DNA of 64,000 bases, from contig JBICHN010000011.1 in assembly GCA_043101845.1 (NCBI GenBank), forward strand, positions 1 through 64,000. Reading direction: 5' to 3'. A program made the position numbers and the translations under genes. Source of the DNA: JBICHN01 sp043101845. Its GTDB lineage: Bacteria > Planctomycetota > Phycisphaerae > Phycisphaerales > UBA5793. Position 1 is the stretch's first letter; the number at the start of each line of letters is the position of its first letter. Shown here in pieces: positions 34,531 to 45,718 of the stretch. The notes beneath the pieces are model-generated. The model was not told where the DNA came from. It made no database searches and saw only the letters and a list, made by a program, of their open reading frames with translations.

Positions 34531-35898
34531 ATGCGCCTTCGCACACATGCGCTGTCCGCAGTGTTCATCTTCGTGCTCAGCGCGACTGCCGTTGCGGCCG
34601 AACCGCCGCCACCCTACTCCATCCTTCTGATGGAAGATCAGGATGGGTACGCTCTATCTGCTCAGGCCATCAGTGAACATGGCGCCGCGGTCGGCATGTA
34701 TGTACATCAAACGGGCGTTGACAGAGCCTTCCGGTGGGACTCGTCCGGCATGTTTTTGTTCGATCTCACTCCGGATTCGGTGGTCTCAGAAGCGCTGGGG
34801 ATCAATGACTCAGGCGCATCCTGCGGATACGACAATCGCCAGTTCTTTCGCTTTCGCGCTGCCACCTGGTCTGAGACGGGACAGGTGCGGATTCTCACAG
34901 GCCTTGGAGGAGACAATTCTTGGGCGTTTGATCTGAATAACCGTGACGAAGTGGTGGGTTGGTCAGAGTTGAGTCCCGGGTCCGGGGATCGTCGAGCGGT
35001 GCTGTGGAGGGACGGAATCCCGATTGATCTTGGCGACCTGGGTTTCCCTCATTCGGAAGCGTATGCCGCGAACGACCTCTCGCAGGTAGCGGGAATGTCT
35101 TGGCTGCCGTCCCGGTATCTCCGCGCATTCATTTGGGAGGACGGGGTGATGACGGACCTCGGAACTCTCGGCGGGAATAGCAGCGTTGCCACTGATATCA
35201 ACGAGCTTGGATGGGTAGCGGGTACCTCACAATCGCCGACAGAGACTTTCGGTGTAGTCTGGATCGACGGTCTACCTCAGGTACTGGAGGGGCGCGGCGC
35301 ATCACCGTCGGGGCTGAACAATCTTGGCGATGTGGTGGGTTCCTGTCTGAGCGTTGTCGAGTCACGCCAGCTATCCATTTGGATCGATCAATCTGTTTAT
35401 GAATTGCGAGACTTGGTGGCGCCTAACCACCGATGGGATTTCGCTGATCCTGCCTGGAGCTTTGTCGAAGATATCAACGACAATCGCCAGATTGTCGGTT
35501 GGATGCGGCGGTCGGGCCTGTCGAGTTCGATCACCGCTGGCTTCCTGATGTCCCCCGTCACCTGGACCGCATCGCTCGAACTCGTGGGCGGCTCGCCCGG
35601 CGTCGCGGGTGGGATCAACACACTCACTGCGGACGGCTTCACACCCGGCGCGCGCGTCTACTTCGTCTACAGCCGACACGGCGGCGGCGCGATGATTCCG
35701 GGATGCTCACTCCTCGACAACGCGCTCCAGATTGATGATCCGAAGATCGCCGGCCGCGCGACCGCCGACGCGAACGGCGTCGCGGAACTCACCGCCTTCG
35801 TCCCCGCCGCCGCCGCGAGCCTCGGCGAGATCGTCATCCAGGCGGTCGACCCGGACGCCTGCGCCATTTCGAACTGGATCGCCGTGCGGTTCGAGTGA
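34531..35898 (+). CDS. Exported HAF-repeat protein with Cys-type C-terminal module
   Basis: 455 aa with signal peptide MRLRTHALSAVFIFVLSATAVAA. The body is made of HAF-type repeats: AFRWDSSGMFLFDL..., RAVLWRDGIPIDLGDLG..., RAFIWEDGVMTDLGTLGGNSSVATDINELGWVAG, typical of extracellular beta-propeller-like proteins. The last 110 residues form a separate module (LVGGSPGVAGGINTLTADGFTPGARVYFVY...ISNWIAVRFE) related to those ending the tandem paralogues at 23262 and 24474. The body is visibly lower in G+C (about 34600-35520) than the C-terminal module, so the gene looks mosaic. Secreted; function unknown. Confidence 0.8.
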   Translation: MRLRTHALSAVFIFVLSATAVAAEPPPPYSILLMEDQDGYALSAQAISEHGAAVGMYVHQTGVDRAFRWDSSGMFLFDLTPDSVVSEALGINDSGASCGYDNRQFFRFRAATWSETGQVRILTGLGGDNSWAFDLNNRDEVVGWSELSPGSGDRRAVLWRDGIPIDLGDLGFPHSEAYAANDLSQVAGMSWLPSRYLRAFIWEDGVMTDLGTLGGNSSVATDINELGWVAGTSQSPTETFGVVWIDGLPQVLEGRGASPSGLNNLGDVVGSCLSVVESRQLSIWIDQSVYELRDLVAPNHRWDFADPAWSFVEDINDNRQIVGWMRRSGLSSSITAGFLMSPVTWTASLELVGGSPGVAGGINTLTADGFTPGARVYFVYSRHGGGAMIPGCSLLDNALQIDDPKIAGRATADANGVAELTAFVPAAAASLGEIVIQAVDPDACAISNWIAVRFE

Positions 35899-35956
35899 TT
35901 CGAGTGGCCCTTCCCTACGGCGGATCAAACGGCGCCGTCATACGAGATCGAGTACG

Positions 35957-36259
35957 ATGTTCTATATGAGCGATTCCGCGCTTACGGCCGTGCAGATTGC
36001 GGCAAGGGCCGCCGCGACGATCCTCCGCGAGGAAGGAGCGCGCGAGGTGTACCTCTTCGGGTCCGTCGCGCGCGGCGACGAAGTCGCGGACTCGGACCTT
36101 GATCTGGCGGTCGAAGGCCTCGATCCACGCCGCTTCTTCTTCGCGCTCGCCCGAGCCGCCGACGCGGCCGGCCGACCCGTCGATCTTGTCGATCTCGACG
36201 AAGACACTCTCTTCACGCGCTACCTCCGAAGATCCGGAGAGCTACGCCGTGTGGGATAG
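35957..36259 (+). CDS. mntA: MNT-type nucleotidyltransferase antitoxin (MntA-like)
   Basis: 100 aa from ATG 35957 (or 97 aa from 35966). The minimal nucleotidyltransferase signature G-S-x10-D-x-D is complete: GSVARGDEVADSDLD at residues 35-49. In known MntA/HepT systems the antitoxin transfers AMP to a tyrosine of the HEPN toxin and so silences it. The HEPN gene starts inside this gene (11-bp overlap), the classic order antitoxin-toxin. The pair sits in an accessory segment next to the HAF gene. Confidence 0.85.
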   Translation: MFYMSDSALTAVQIAARAAATILREEGAREVYLFGSVARGDEVADSDLDLAVEGLDPRRFFFALARAADAAGRPVDLVDLDEDTLFTRYLRRSGELRRVG

Positions 36260-36713
36260 GGTACGCGAGCATGTCGAGATTGAACTGGACGGCTTGAACC
36301 GCTTGATCGATGATCACCGCAGCTTACTCAAGACTCTTGAGCAACGCGATCCCGTACCCTGGGAGCGGTCGGCGATCGCCGCCATGCTCCACTCGTTTTA
36401 TTGCGGTGTAGAGAACTGCTTCGCGCGTATCGCGCGGGAGATCGACGGTGCACGAGTGGCGGGTCCTGATTCGCACGCGACTCTGCTCATGTCGATGACG
36501 AAGCCTGCGCGACACCGATCAGCCGTGATCCCGGTCGAACTCGCCGGTCGGCTCAAAGCGTACCTTCGGTTCCGGCACTTCTTCCGTCACGCCTACACCT
36601 TCAACCTGGACTGGCTGAAGATGGCGCCGCTCGTGGAAGAGCTTGAGGAAGTCGCGCGGGACTTCGAGCGCGCCATTCGTCATTCGCTGAATCGTGAGTG
36701 CGCTGAAGACTGA
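36249..36713 (+). CDS. hepT: HEPN-domain toxin (HepT-like RNase)
   Basis: 154 aa with GTG start overlapping the MNT gene. All-helical protein ending with RFRHFFRHAYTFNLDW; the RX4H catalytic motif is R109-HFFR-H114, and Tyr116 two residues later matches the tyrosine that MntA-type antitoxins modify in related systems. HEPN toxins cleave RNA, for example tRNA. It is somewhat longer than minimal HepT and has an extra N-terminal helix (VWDRVREHVEIELDGLNRLI). Product and antitoxin probably form a complex. Stability or phage-defence role is inferred from the family. Confidence 0.82.
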   Translation: MWDRVREHVEIELDGLNRLIDDHRSLLKTLEQRDPVPWERSAIAAMLHSFYCGVENCFARIAREIDGARVAGPDSHATLLMSMTKPARHRSAVIPVELAGRLKAYLRFRHFFRHAYTFNLDWLKMAPLVEELEEVARDFERAIRHSLNRECAED

Positions 36714-36829
36714 GGGACGAGCTACGAAAACGGCCGACCCCGTCGTTGGAGAGGGAGTCGGCCGGATACCTGCGAGTCGTCGCGCCGGTTGATACCCAGC
36801 GCGCCGCGTATCGATTCCCCTTCAATCAC

Positions 36830-38029
36830 TCACGGCCCGCGCACGCCCGCGCGGATGTCCGCGTTCGGGTTGAGCTCTGGTCCCCATTCGAGTCGACGCT
36901 CCGCGGCGAGCTCGACGGCCCGATCGCTGAAACACGCCTCCGAGAGGAGCACCATCTCGTCGACGATGCCCGTGTGGCCGTAGTCCTCGCCGAAGTAGGT
37001 CACGAGCTCTTCCGCCCGCGCGTCGAACCACTCCGGCTCGCGCGGCTCGCCGTCGTCATCGGCGTAGCGGTAGAGGATGTCCGCCGACATCTTCTCGATG
37101 CGCTTTCGGATCGGACTGCGCATCCCTGCTTCATACACGCAGGGGTTGAGCGCCTCGTTCATGTGATCGGAAATGAACGGGCGGAAGAAGTCGGTGTCCG
37201 GCCGCACATGATGGTTGAGCGCCCAGTAGTCCCCGATGCGCACGAGCATCGGCGGCCGCTCTTCGCCCTGGAGCATGACCGGCTCGGTGAGGTTCTCGTA
37301 GAACTTGAAGCCGAGGTAGTTCGCGGCGAGGTCGGCGTTCGAGTGCACGCCCGTCGCGATGTTCCCGATGATCGACTTCTCCGAGATGATGCCGTTCGAA
37401 TACTCATCGACCACGCGGCGACGCGCCTGCTTCGAGTTCATCCCCGACGCGAGGTGCTTCTGGTAATCTCGAAAGTAGTAATGACCCAGGTCGTGAAAGT
37501 GCGCGACCTTGTCCGTGCCGAGATACACGCCGTACGCGTAGATCGTGCTCGACTGCACCGCGAGGACGAGCTTCCGCGGATCGATCGGCAGGTGCGTGTA
37601 GGTGTAGATCCAGTCGCCCGTGCGGTACGCGAGCGCCTGGTCCGAGTAGCGCCGGCGCGCCTTGCCGCTGTGCAGCGCCTCTTCGAGGCGCAGCGTCTCG
37701 ATGAAGCCGGGGCCGAAGCGCACACGCACCTGGTCGGCGACTTCCATCGGATCGTGGTACTCGGCGAGCGTCTCCTGACGCGTGTCCTCCGTGCGCGCGC
37801 TGCGCGTCCAGCGGATGCGCTCGTTCAAATGCTCGACCGTGTCCTTGAGCACCTGGTAGTGCACGAGCGACAGGTAATCGCCGATGTCGACGAACTGCAC
37901 TTCGGCGGGCAGCGTGAATTGATCGGTCTCGTTCGCGGCCGCCGGCCAGGTCGCGACGCCGGCGCCGAGCAGCGCCGCGGCGCCGAGCCGGAGATAGAAC
38001 GAATTCGTTGACGCCGTCTTGGCACTCAT
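36830..38029 (-). CDS. Exported protein of unknown function
   Basis: 399 aa with signal peptide MSAKTASTNSFYLRLGAAALLGAGVATWPAAA. Mostly helical; a His/Asp-rich stretch TDKVAHFHDLGHYYFRDYQ could bind a metal, and NHHVRPDTDFFRPFISDHMNEALNPCVYE is another notable segment. Possibly an integral periplasmic enzyme, but no family is recognised. It is divergent from the lipoprotein gene at 38195, with an interrupted inverted repeat AGAATCG/CGATTCT at 38050-38076 in the shared gap. Confidence 0.65.
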   Translation of the reverse strand: MSAKTASTNSFYLRLGAAALLGAGVATWPAAANETDQFTLPAEVQFVDIGDYLSLVHYQVLKDTVEHLNERIRWTRSARTEDTRQETLAEYHDPMEVADQVRVRFGPGFIETLRLEEALHSGKARRRYSDQALAYRTGDWIYTYTHLPIDPRKLVLAVQSSTIYAYGVYLGTDKVAHFHDLGHYYFRDYQKHLASGMNSKQARRRVVDEYSNGIISEKSIIGNIATGVHSNADLAANYLGFKFYENLTEPVMLQGEERPPMLVRIGDYWALNHHVRPDTDFFRPFISDHMNEALNPCVYEAGMRSPIRKRIEKMSADILYRYADDDGEPREPEWFDARAEELVTYFGEDYGHTGIVDEMVLLSEACFSDRAVELAAERRLEWGPELNPNADIRAGVRGP

Positions 38030-38194
38030 GACGGGCTCTCCTCCCCTTCAGAATCGGAAATCCGCATCGCGATTCTAAAGGTCGAAAGAGCAGGGACGCC
38101 TCGAAAGACACTATGAATTCGGTTTCATTCCGCGAGGTGTTGCGACGAAGTCCGAAAACGCTATCGTGGGCGCCGCCCGGCGAAGGAGACGACC

Positions 38195-38836
38195 ATGGCG
38201 ATTTCACCGCGTCAGCCCTCGCGATCGAGCTTTTCCGTCCGATTTCTCGCGCCGCTCATCGCTGCGATTCTGTGGAGCGCCGGCTGCACTTCCGTCTACG
38301 ACGACGCGATGGACGACTACCTCGTCGAGCAGCCGCGCCTGCTCATCACCCGCGTGAACGAGACGGTCGACGCCCAGGCGACGGCCCTCGACGAGCTGCG
38401 CGAAGCGCGACTCGTCGCGAGCGATCCCGAAGGTTCGCTCCGCCGTCTCGAGTACCGGATGACCGACGCGGCGAAGGCGGTGTGGGACGCGGGCCGCACG
38501 CTCGAGTCGGTGCGCGATGTCGCGGCGCACTGGCAGAACGAACTCGCGGATGACGAAGCGCTCGAGTCGCGCTGGCGCGCCGTCGAGCCGTATTACCTCG
38601 AGGTCGAAGAGTCGTTCGCCGCGTCCGACGACCGGCTCCAGTCGGCGCTCGTGCTCGTCGAAGAGGAATTCGCGCGTCGTGATGCCGCGTCCGGCGACGG
38701 ACCCGAGCCGCCGCGCGACGCGACCTGGTCCGAACGCATCGGCGACGCGCTGAACGACGCCTCCTCCGCCGTCGCGCAGGCGACGCTCGCCGCGAACACA
38801 CTCGTGAATCAGATCAAGGCGACGGAAGACGAGTGA
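38195..38836 (+). CDS. Coiled-coil lipoprotein of unknown function
   Basis: 213 aa. Signal peptide ends LWSAGCTSVYDD, a good lipobox, so residue 30 or so is the lipidated cysteine. The rest is strongly helical with heptad-like acidic segments (VNETVDAQATALDELREARL, LVEEEFARRDAASG) and fits a periplasmic coiled-coil lipoprotein. It resembles DUF2959-type lipoproteins in length and layout, but I am not sure enough to assign that family. It is convergent with the DUF2267 gene 43 bp away. Confidence 0.65.
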   Translation: MAISPRQPSRSSFSVRFLAPLIAAILWSAGCTSVYDDAMDDYLVEQPRLLITRVNETVDAQATALDELREARLVASDPEGSLRRLEYRMTDAAKAVWDAGRTLESVRDVAAHWQNELADDEALESRWRAVEPYYLEVEESFAASDDRLQSALVLVEEEFARRDAASGDGPEPPRDATWSERIGDALNDASSAVAQATLAANTLVNQIKATEDE

Positions 38837-38879
38837 TCGATCGACCGATCGACCGACGCGCCCGCGGCTCGTTCGTCGG

Positions 38880-39317
38880 TCACCCCACCGGCTCGGGCCA
38901 GAGTTCGCGCATCGACTTCGGCAGGCACGACCAGATCTTGTCCGTCTCCCCGCTCGACAGGTGCAGATCGATCGTGTGGAGCACCGCCTGCACGATGTGG
39001 TGCGGGTTGTTGAAGCCGTGGTTCGTGAACGCGTCGGCGATGCGGCCGAGCAGCTCATCGCGGTCGATCGACTTGTCCGGCTTCCCCGCCGGCCGCCACC
39101 CTTCGAAGTACATCCCGCGCACGAGCATCGGCAGCTGCGCGCCGAGCTTCACCGCTTCATCGACGGTGAGCCGGTCGCGAAGCGTGTGGAGCACGATGCG
39201 CAACGCCCGGTACGCCGCGTGCGTGTCATCGACATCGAGTTGCCGCTTGATGTCGTTCAGCCAGACATGCGTTTTGTGAATGGTCGTGTCGAAGACTTCG
39301 AGCCCGGTGTCACTCAT
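38880..39317 (-). CDS. DUF2267 domain protein
   Basis: 145 aa from ATG 39317 (MSDTGLEVFDTTIHKTHVWL). The sequence DDTHAAYRALRIVLHTLRDRLTVDEAVKLGAQLPMLVRGMYFEGW is characteristic of DUF2267, a two-repeat helical domain found in many stress-related operons. The frame continues far upstream on the same strand, but only through non-coding DNA and the antisense of the acs gene. Function unknown. It lies downstream of acetyl-CoA synthetase on the same strand with about 220 bp between. Confidence 0.88.
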   Translation of the reverse strand: MSDTGLEVFDTTIHKTHVWLNDIKRQLDVDDTHAAYRALRIVLHTLRDRLTVDEAVKLGAQLPMLVRGMYFEGWRPAGKPDKSIDRDELLGRIADAFTNHGFNNPHHIVQAVLHTIDLHLSSGETDKIWSCLPKSMRELWPEPVG

Positions 39318-39538
39318 GGCCGCTCGCCTTTCGCCGGCGAAGCGTCGCCGGCCCCCTGCGCGGCGCCGGGCCCGACTCGGAAGCGCGAACCGAACGACGC
39401 CGCAGTCTCGCGAGACTCTCCGCTCTCTCTTCAAGATGAATAGGCGCGAGAAAACGCCGCTTCGCCAGTGAAATGGCGGATGAACCATGCAAATCACGCA
39501 AGGTTCCGATCGTCGAGCCGCAGCCGCGCGGCCCGCGC

Positions 39539-41569
<2,031 letters not shown>

Positions 41570-41702
41570 CGGGCTCTCCTCCCGGGATGCGTGCGTGCAG
41601 TCTCGGCTCCGTCGCGGGCCACTTCCGTTGTAGCGAACCCGCGGCCCCGGGCAAGCGGAATCGCTCGCGCATCGCGTCCGGCGGCCGGCCGAACGCTCTA
41701 CG

Positions 41703-42653
41703 ATGCGCGTACCCATGCGCGTCGTCAGCCTCCTTCCATCCGCGACCGAAACGCTCGCCGCGATCGGCGCCGCCGATCTGCTCGTCGGCCGCAGCCACGA
41801 GTGCGACTGGCCCGCGTCGATCGCCGACCGTCCCGTTCTCACCGCCCAGCGGGTCGACCCGGACGCGTCGAGCGCCGAAATCGACCGCCAGGTCCACGAG
41901 CAGTTCGAGTCCGGGGGCGCCACGAGCCTCTACACGATCGACGAGGCGCGCCTCCGTGCGCTCGAACCCGACCTCATCCTCACCCAGGATCTCTGCGAAG
42001 TCTGCTCGATCGACCTGAACACGGTGCGCCGGATCGCCGCCGACCTCTCGCCGACGCCCGAGATCGTGAGTCTCAACCCGACTTCGCTCGAAGAGGTCTT
42101 CGACGATCTATTGCGCGTCGGCGAAGCCGTCGACCGTCCCGACGACGCGAAGCGCGCCATGGTCGAACTCCGCGAGCGCTACTTCTCCGCGAAGGACCAT
42201 GTGAACGCGTACATGACGGGGCCCGAGGTCGCGTTCCTCGAATGGATCGATCCGATCTTCGTCGGCGGCCACTGGACGCCGCAGCTCATCGAGGCCGCGG
42301 GCGGGACGCATTCGCTCAACCCGCCCGGCGCGAAGAGCCGCGCCGTCGAGCCGCTCGAACTCGTCGAAGCGCAACCTGAATGGCTCGTCGTCGCGCCCTG
42401 CGGCATGACGCTCGAGCGCGTCGCGCGCGAACTCGACGAGATCATTCCGGCGAGCCGCTGGTGGAACACGCTCCCCGCCGTCGCCGACGGCCGCGTCGCC
42501 CTCGTCGACGGGAGCGCCATGTTCAACCGCCCCGGCCCGCGGCTCGTCGACGCCTTCGAATGGCTCGTCGGCTGGCTCCACGACCGCCCCGACCTGATTC
42601 CGGTCGATTTCCCATGGCGGCCGCTCGCCGGAGCGCCCAGAATGATCGATTGA
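41703..42653 (+). CDS. Cobalamin/heme-type substrate-binding protein (BtuF-like)
   Basis: 316 aa; ATG 41703 or 41715. Class III periplasmic-binding fold: [32 protein letters not shown] at the start, [18 protein letters not shown] and [32 protein letters not shown]. These are typical of the BtuF/cobalamin-binding group. There is no signal peptide in any start, which suggests a cytoplasmic form, as is common for orphan members labelled cobalamin-binding protein. No BtuCD genes are adjacent. A small unknown protein follows 24 bp later, probably in the same transcript. Confidence 0.85.
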   Translation: MRVPMRVVSLLPSATETLAAIGAADLLVGRSHECDWPASIADRPVLTAQRVDPDASSAEIDRQVHEQFESGGATSLYTIDEARLRALEPDLILTQDLCEVCSIDLNTVRRIAADLSPTPEIVSLNPTSLEEVFDDLLRVGEAVDRPDDAKRAMVELRERYFSAKDHVNAYMTGPEVAFLEWIDPIFVGGHWTPQLIEAAGGTHSLNPPGAKSRAVEPLELVEAQPEWLVVAPCGMTLERVARELDEIIPASRWWNTLPAVADGRVALVDGSAMFNRPGPRLVDAFEWLVGWLHDRPDLIPVDFPWRPLAGAPRMID

Positions 42654-42676
42654 CTCACCGAAAGGCGCGACGCCCC

Positions 42677-43030
42677 ATGATCCTCTACCACACCGCCGAC
42701 CTCATGTTCGCCACGAAGATCCGCTCGACCGCGGACGCGCTCGAACTCGACGCGAGCCCGGTGAAGGACCTCGAGGCGTTCAACAAGAAGGCCGGCGCCG
42801 GCGGCGTGCGCGGCCTGCTCGTCGACCTCGATTCGGAAGTCGTCGGACTCTCGATCCTCCAGGCCGCCGCCGCGGAGATTCCTGCCGCGCGGAAGATCGC
42901 CTTCGGCCCACATGTGAACGCCGACCTCCTCGAACGCGCCGCGACCATGGGCGCCGACGAGGTCATGCCGCGCAGCAAATTCGCGAATGAGTTGCCGCAG
43001 ATTCTGAAGTCGTTCGCGAGCGGCGGATGA
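42677..43030 (+). CDS. Small alpha/beta protein of unknown function
   Basis: 117 aa from ATG 42677; the frame upstream overlaps the preceding gene and is not real. Alternation of strands and helices (MILYHTADLMFATKIRSTADAL, RGLLVDLDSEVVGLSILQ, KIAFGPHVNADLLERAATMGADEVMPRSKFANEL) resembles a receiver-like fold without a clear phospho-acceptor set. Such short response-regulator-like proteins are common in planctomycetes. Follows the BtuF-like gene by 24 bp and is likely co-transcribed. Confidence 0.7.
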   Translation: MILYHTADLMFATKIRSTADALELDASPVKDLEAFNKKAGAGGVRGLLVDLDSEVVGLSILQAAAAEIPAARKIAFGPHVNADLLERAATMGADEVMPRSKFANELPQILKSFASGG

Positions 43031-43070
43031 CCGGCTGGCCGGCGGGGGAGGCGCTTCCGCGCGCGTTCGC

Positions 43071-44156
43071 TCAGCTCGCCGGCGCGAGGTTCTCACGCTC
43101 GTACGGCACGACGAGCATCGTCGGCAACAGCCAGTTCCGGTCGCGATAGGTATAGATCACACCCGAAATCTGGAGCACGGCGCCGTCGCCTTCGCGCTCG
43201 GCGATCGCCCGCATGCGCTCGAGCAGGCGGCAGGGGAGAATCGGCATCGGCGCGTCGTCGCCCGTCGAGCCGTCGTCCGATTCGAAGACGAACATCCACG
43301 CGCCCGTCGACCCCGAGCGCGTCATGCGCCCGAGCCGCGACACCATCATCGTGCCCTCGGCGACGAGCGTTTCGCGCTGAATCCGCCGTTCACCCCCGGC
43401 GGGCTCGTCGCCACGGGCGCCCGCGCCGCCGCCTCCGCCCGACTCGAGATCCGCGATCATCGCGTCGAGCGTGCGCGGCGTATTCACCTCTTCGCGACGC
43501 TCCGGCGCCGCGCCCGCCGTCTGACCGACACGGCGCACCCGCGTTGGCAACAGGTAATTCCGCTGGTCATACACATACACGACGCCGGACACTCGAACCG
43601 CGACCGGCTCAGTCTCTCCCGCGCCGACGAGGCCCGACACCGTCTCGAGCCGACGCGACGGCATGAGCGCCATCGCCGGAATCGGCCGGCCCCATTCATC
43701 CTTGTCCTCGAACCACACGACCCACGCCTTGCCGTCCGACGCGCGGCCGAGCCAGCCGAGACGATCGACGAGCCGCGTCCCTTCGGCGAGCAGTCGCCCC
43801 CGCGCCGGCCGCGCTGCGAACGGATCCGCCGCGCTGAGCCCGACGCCCGCGGGCGGCGCCTCGGGCGTCGCGTCGGCGCCTTCGATCTCCTCGAGTTCTT
43901 CGATGAGCCGGTCGAGATCGGCCGGCTGCTCGTCGCCGGCCGGGTCGTTCGATTCCGGTTGCGCCTCTTCGACCTCGACTTCAACCGGTGGGGTCGGCGT
44001 GGGCGTGTCCGGCGGCTCGGGCTGCTGGGCGGTCGCGACGCCGGCCATCGCGTTTGAAAGGAGGAGCAGGAGGACCATGAACGCGGCGCCCGGAGGACGG
44101 AGGCGCCGCGCGTTCGCTCGTGTGCGGTACATCATCATCATCGTCATCATGGTCAT
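43071..44156 (-). CDS. Exported protein with two internal repeats, unknown function
   Basis: 361 aa with ATG 44156 (GGAG six bases upstream). The start is odd: MTMMTMMMMYRT, created by a CAT trinucleotide tract. A signal peptide (GAAFMVLLLLLSNAMAGVATAQQ) follows, then a Pro/Glu-rich linker. Two related domains of about 100 aa follow, with parallel blocks: LLAEGTRLVDRLGWLGR...VSGVVYVYDQRNYLLPTRV and LVAEGTMMVSRLGRMTR...ISGVIYTYRDRNWLLPTML. An internal duplication is clear; the fold may be OB-like. Function unknown. Confidence 0.72.
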   Translation of the reverse strand: MTMMTMMMMYRTRANARRLRPPGAAFMVLLLLLSNAMAGVATAQQPEPPDTPTPTPPVEVEVEEAQPESNDPAGDEQPADLDRLIEELEEIEGADATPEAPPAGVGLSAADPFAARPARGRLLAEGTRLVDRLGWLGRASDGKAWVVWFEDKDEWGRPIPAMALMPSRRLETVSGLVGAGETEPVAVRVSGVVYVYDQRNYLLPTRVRRVGQTAGAAPERREEVNTPRTLDAMIADLESGGGGGAGARGDEPAGGERRIQRETLVAEGTMMVSRLGRMTRSGSTGAWMFVFESDDGSTGDDAPMPILPCRLLERMRAIAEREGDGAVLQISGVIYTYRDRNWLLPTMLVVPYERENLAPAS

Positions 44157-44245
44157 GGCGCGCTCCATCCCGCCGTCGCGGCTCGTCCCACCGTCCATCC
44201 CACCCATCGGGCGATCGCCGCCCGACCCGTGAATGGAGCATGATA

Positions 44246-44317
44246 GAGACGGAGAGACGGAGAGACGGAGAGACGGAGAGACGGAGAGACGGAGAGACGG
44301 AGAGACGGAGAGACGGA
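44246..44317 (+). repeat. Nine-copy tandem repeat of GAGACGGA
   Basis: Perfect 8-bp minisatellite in the gap between divergent genes at 44156 and 44526. The same unit recurs five times at 58480-58519, and both arrays are followed by the I palindrome (44359-44375 here, CGGGCCG-TGC-CGGCCCG). Copy number is likely to vary between strains. Confidence 0.9.
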
Positions 44318-44525
44318 GAGAGCGCGATCCGCGCGAACGAACGTCCGACCGAGCGAGCCGGGCCGTGCCGGCCCGTCCCACCCCCGAATACCACGCAGCG
44401 CCCATCATCTCGAATACCGTCCGCCGCTTCCGCCCGTCGCGCGACCACCGAACGCCCGATTTGCCCTCCTCTCCACCAAACCGCTACCTTCAAATGGTGA
44501 GGCGCGGCGAAGGGAAGTGATTTCG

Positions 44526-45566
44526 ATGGACTTGTTCTGGGGGGTCGTCGGCGCCGCGATCATCGGCTGGACCATGGTCGAGGCGCTCTGGACCATCGTT
44601 TCCGTGAGCGGCGCCGGGCCGGCCACCGACCGCTGGACCCGCGCCCTCTGGCGCCTCGCGGTCATGCTGCGCACCCGCGTCGGCCATGCCGGATCCCTTG
44701 TCCCCGTCGGACCGGTCATCCTGATCGCCACGCTCCTGGTCTGGATCGCGACGCTCTGGCTCGGGTACTTTCTCGTCTTCTCCGTCTGCCCCGACGAGAT
44801 CATCAACAGCGACACGAAGATTCCCGCGACCACCTGGGATCGCGTCTACTACACCGGCTTCACACTCTTCACCCTCGGGACCGGCGACTTCGTGGCGCTC
44901 ACCACGCGCTATCGCGTGCTCTCGGCCTTCGCGTCGCTCAATGGCCTCTTCCTCGTGACGCTCGTGATTACCTATATGGTCCCGGTCCTCCAGGCCGTCG
45001 TGGTAAAGCGGCAACTCGGCGCCGTAATCCACGGCCTGGGCGAAACGCCCTATGCGATCATCGCGAACGCCTGGAACGGGAAGGATCTCTCCGCGCTCGA
45101 TACGCCGCTTCACGAACTCAGTTCGTCGATTGCGATTCACGCGGAGCGGCATCTCGCGTACCCCGTCCTCCATTACTTCCAGGCGGATTCTGCTCGACAC
45201 TCCTTCGCTCTTCAGTTCGCGAGCTACGCGGAGGCGATCGAACTCATCGACGCGTTTGTCCCGGAAGAAGCGCAGCCGCCGCGCCTGCGGATGATCACGG
45301 CCCGCGATGTAAGCGAGGGTTTTCTCGAAGTGGTGGGCCGCGAGTTTTTTGTGCGGACGGCGGACGACGCGCCGCCGCTCCCCGATCCGAAGCCCCTCGC
45401 CGCCGCCGGGCTTCCCATTCGTCCGGTCACCGAGGGGTTCGCCGCGCTCGATCGTCGCGCCGACTATCGCCGCCGTCTCCGCTCACTCCTCCGCAGCGAA
45501 GGTCGCGACTGGGACGAGGTTTACCAGTCCGACGCAAACCAGGACGACGCGAACGAGAACGAATAA
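44526..45566 (+). CDS. Two-helix potassium-type ion channel with cytoplasmic domain
   Basis: 346 aa from ATG 44526 (AAGGGAAG about ten bases upstream; GTG 44517 has no room for a ribosome site). An N-terminal helix (LFWGVVGAAIIGWTMVEALWTIV) is followed by the pore module: helix IVLIATLLVWIATLWLGYFLVF, the pore segment FTLFTLGTGDFVAL with filter TLGTGD (116-121), then helix LNGLFLVTLVITYMVPVLQAV. The filter differs from the canonical TVGYGD, so selectivity may differ. The cytoplasmic part (about 170 aa) is helical and unlike RCK. No partner adjacent. Confidence 0.8.
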   Translation: MDLFWGVVGAAIIGWTMVEALWTIVSVSGAGPATDRWTRALWRLAVMLRTRVGHAGSLVPVGPVILIATLLVWIATLWLGYFLVFSVCPDEIINSDTKIPATTWDRVYYTGFTLFTLGTGDFVALTTRYRVLSAFASLNGLFLVTLVITYMVPVLQAVVVKRQLGAVIHGLGETPYAIIANAWNGKDLSALDTPLHELSSSIAIHAERHLAYPVLHYFQADSARHSFALQFASYAEAIELIDAFVPEEAQPPRLRMITARDVSEGFLEVVGREFFVRTADDAPPLPDPKPLAAAGLPIRPVTEGFAALDRRADYRRRLRSLLRSEGRDWDEVYQSDANQDDANENE

Positions 45567-45628
45567 CCGTGCGCGAAAGTCCGGTTCCGACCGTCCCCTC
45601 GCGCCCATCGAATCGAGAATCGTCCGCC

Positions 45629-45684
45629 AAGCCGGACCGCAGCGCCGGCGACGCGAAGCGTCGCGAGCGGAGGTCCGGTTCCGC
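45629..45684 (+). repeat. Family E repeat between convergent genes
   Basis: E elements begin AAGCCGGAC and end GGAGGTCCGGTT, so the ends GCCGGAC and GTCCGG form an inverted repeat of about 53 bp overall. This copy is diverged (ACCGCAGCGCC in place of ACTGGAGCGCC). It lies between the convergent channel and zinc-ribbon genes and may serve as a bidirectional transcript end. Confidence 0.7.
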
Positions 45685-45718
45685 CCGTCGAGCGGCGCTC
45701 ACCCGCGCAAGCCGCCCC

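Noticed and set aside
38050..38076. AGAATCG/CGATTCT as an operator
   Set aside because: Seven-base arms with a 13-base centre occur easily by chance and no second copy was seen.
44246..44317. Protein repeat LRLSVSPS read from the GAGACGGA array
   Set aside because: Arises from the minisatellite read on the minus strand upstream of the real start of the exported protein.
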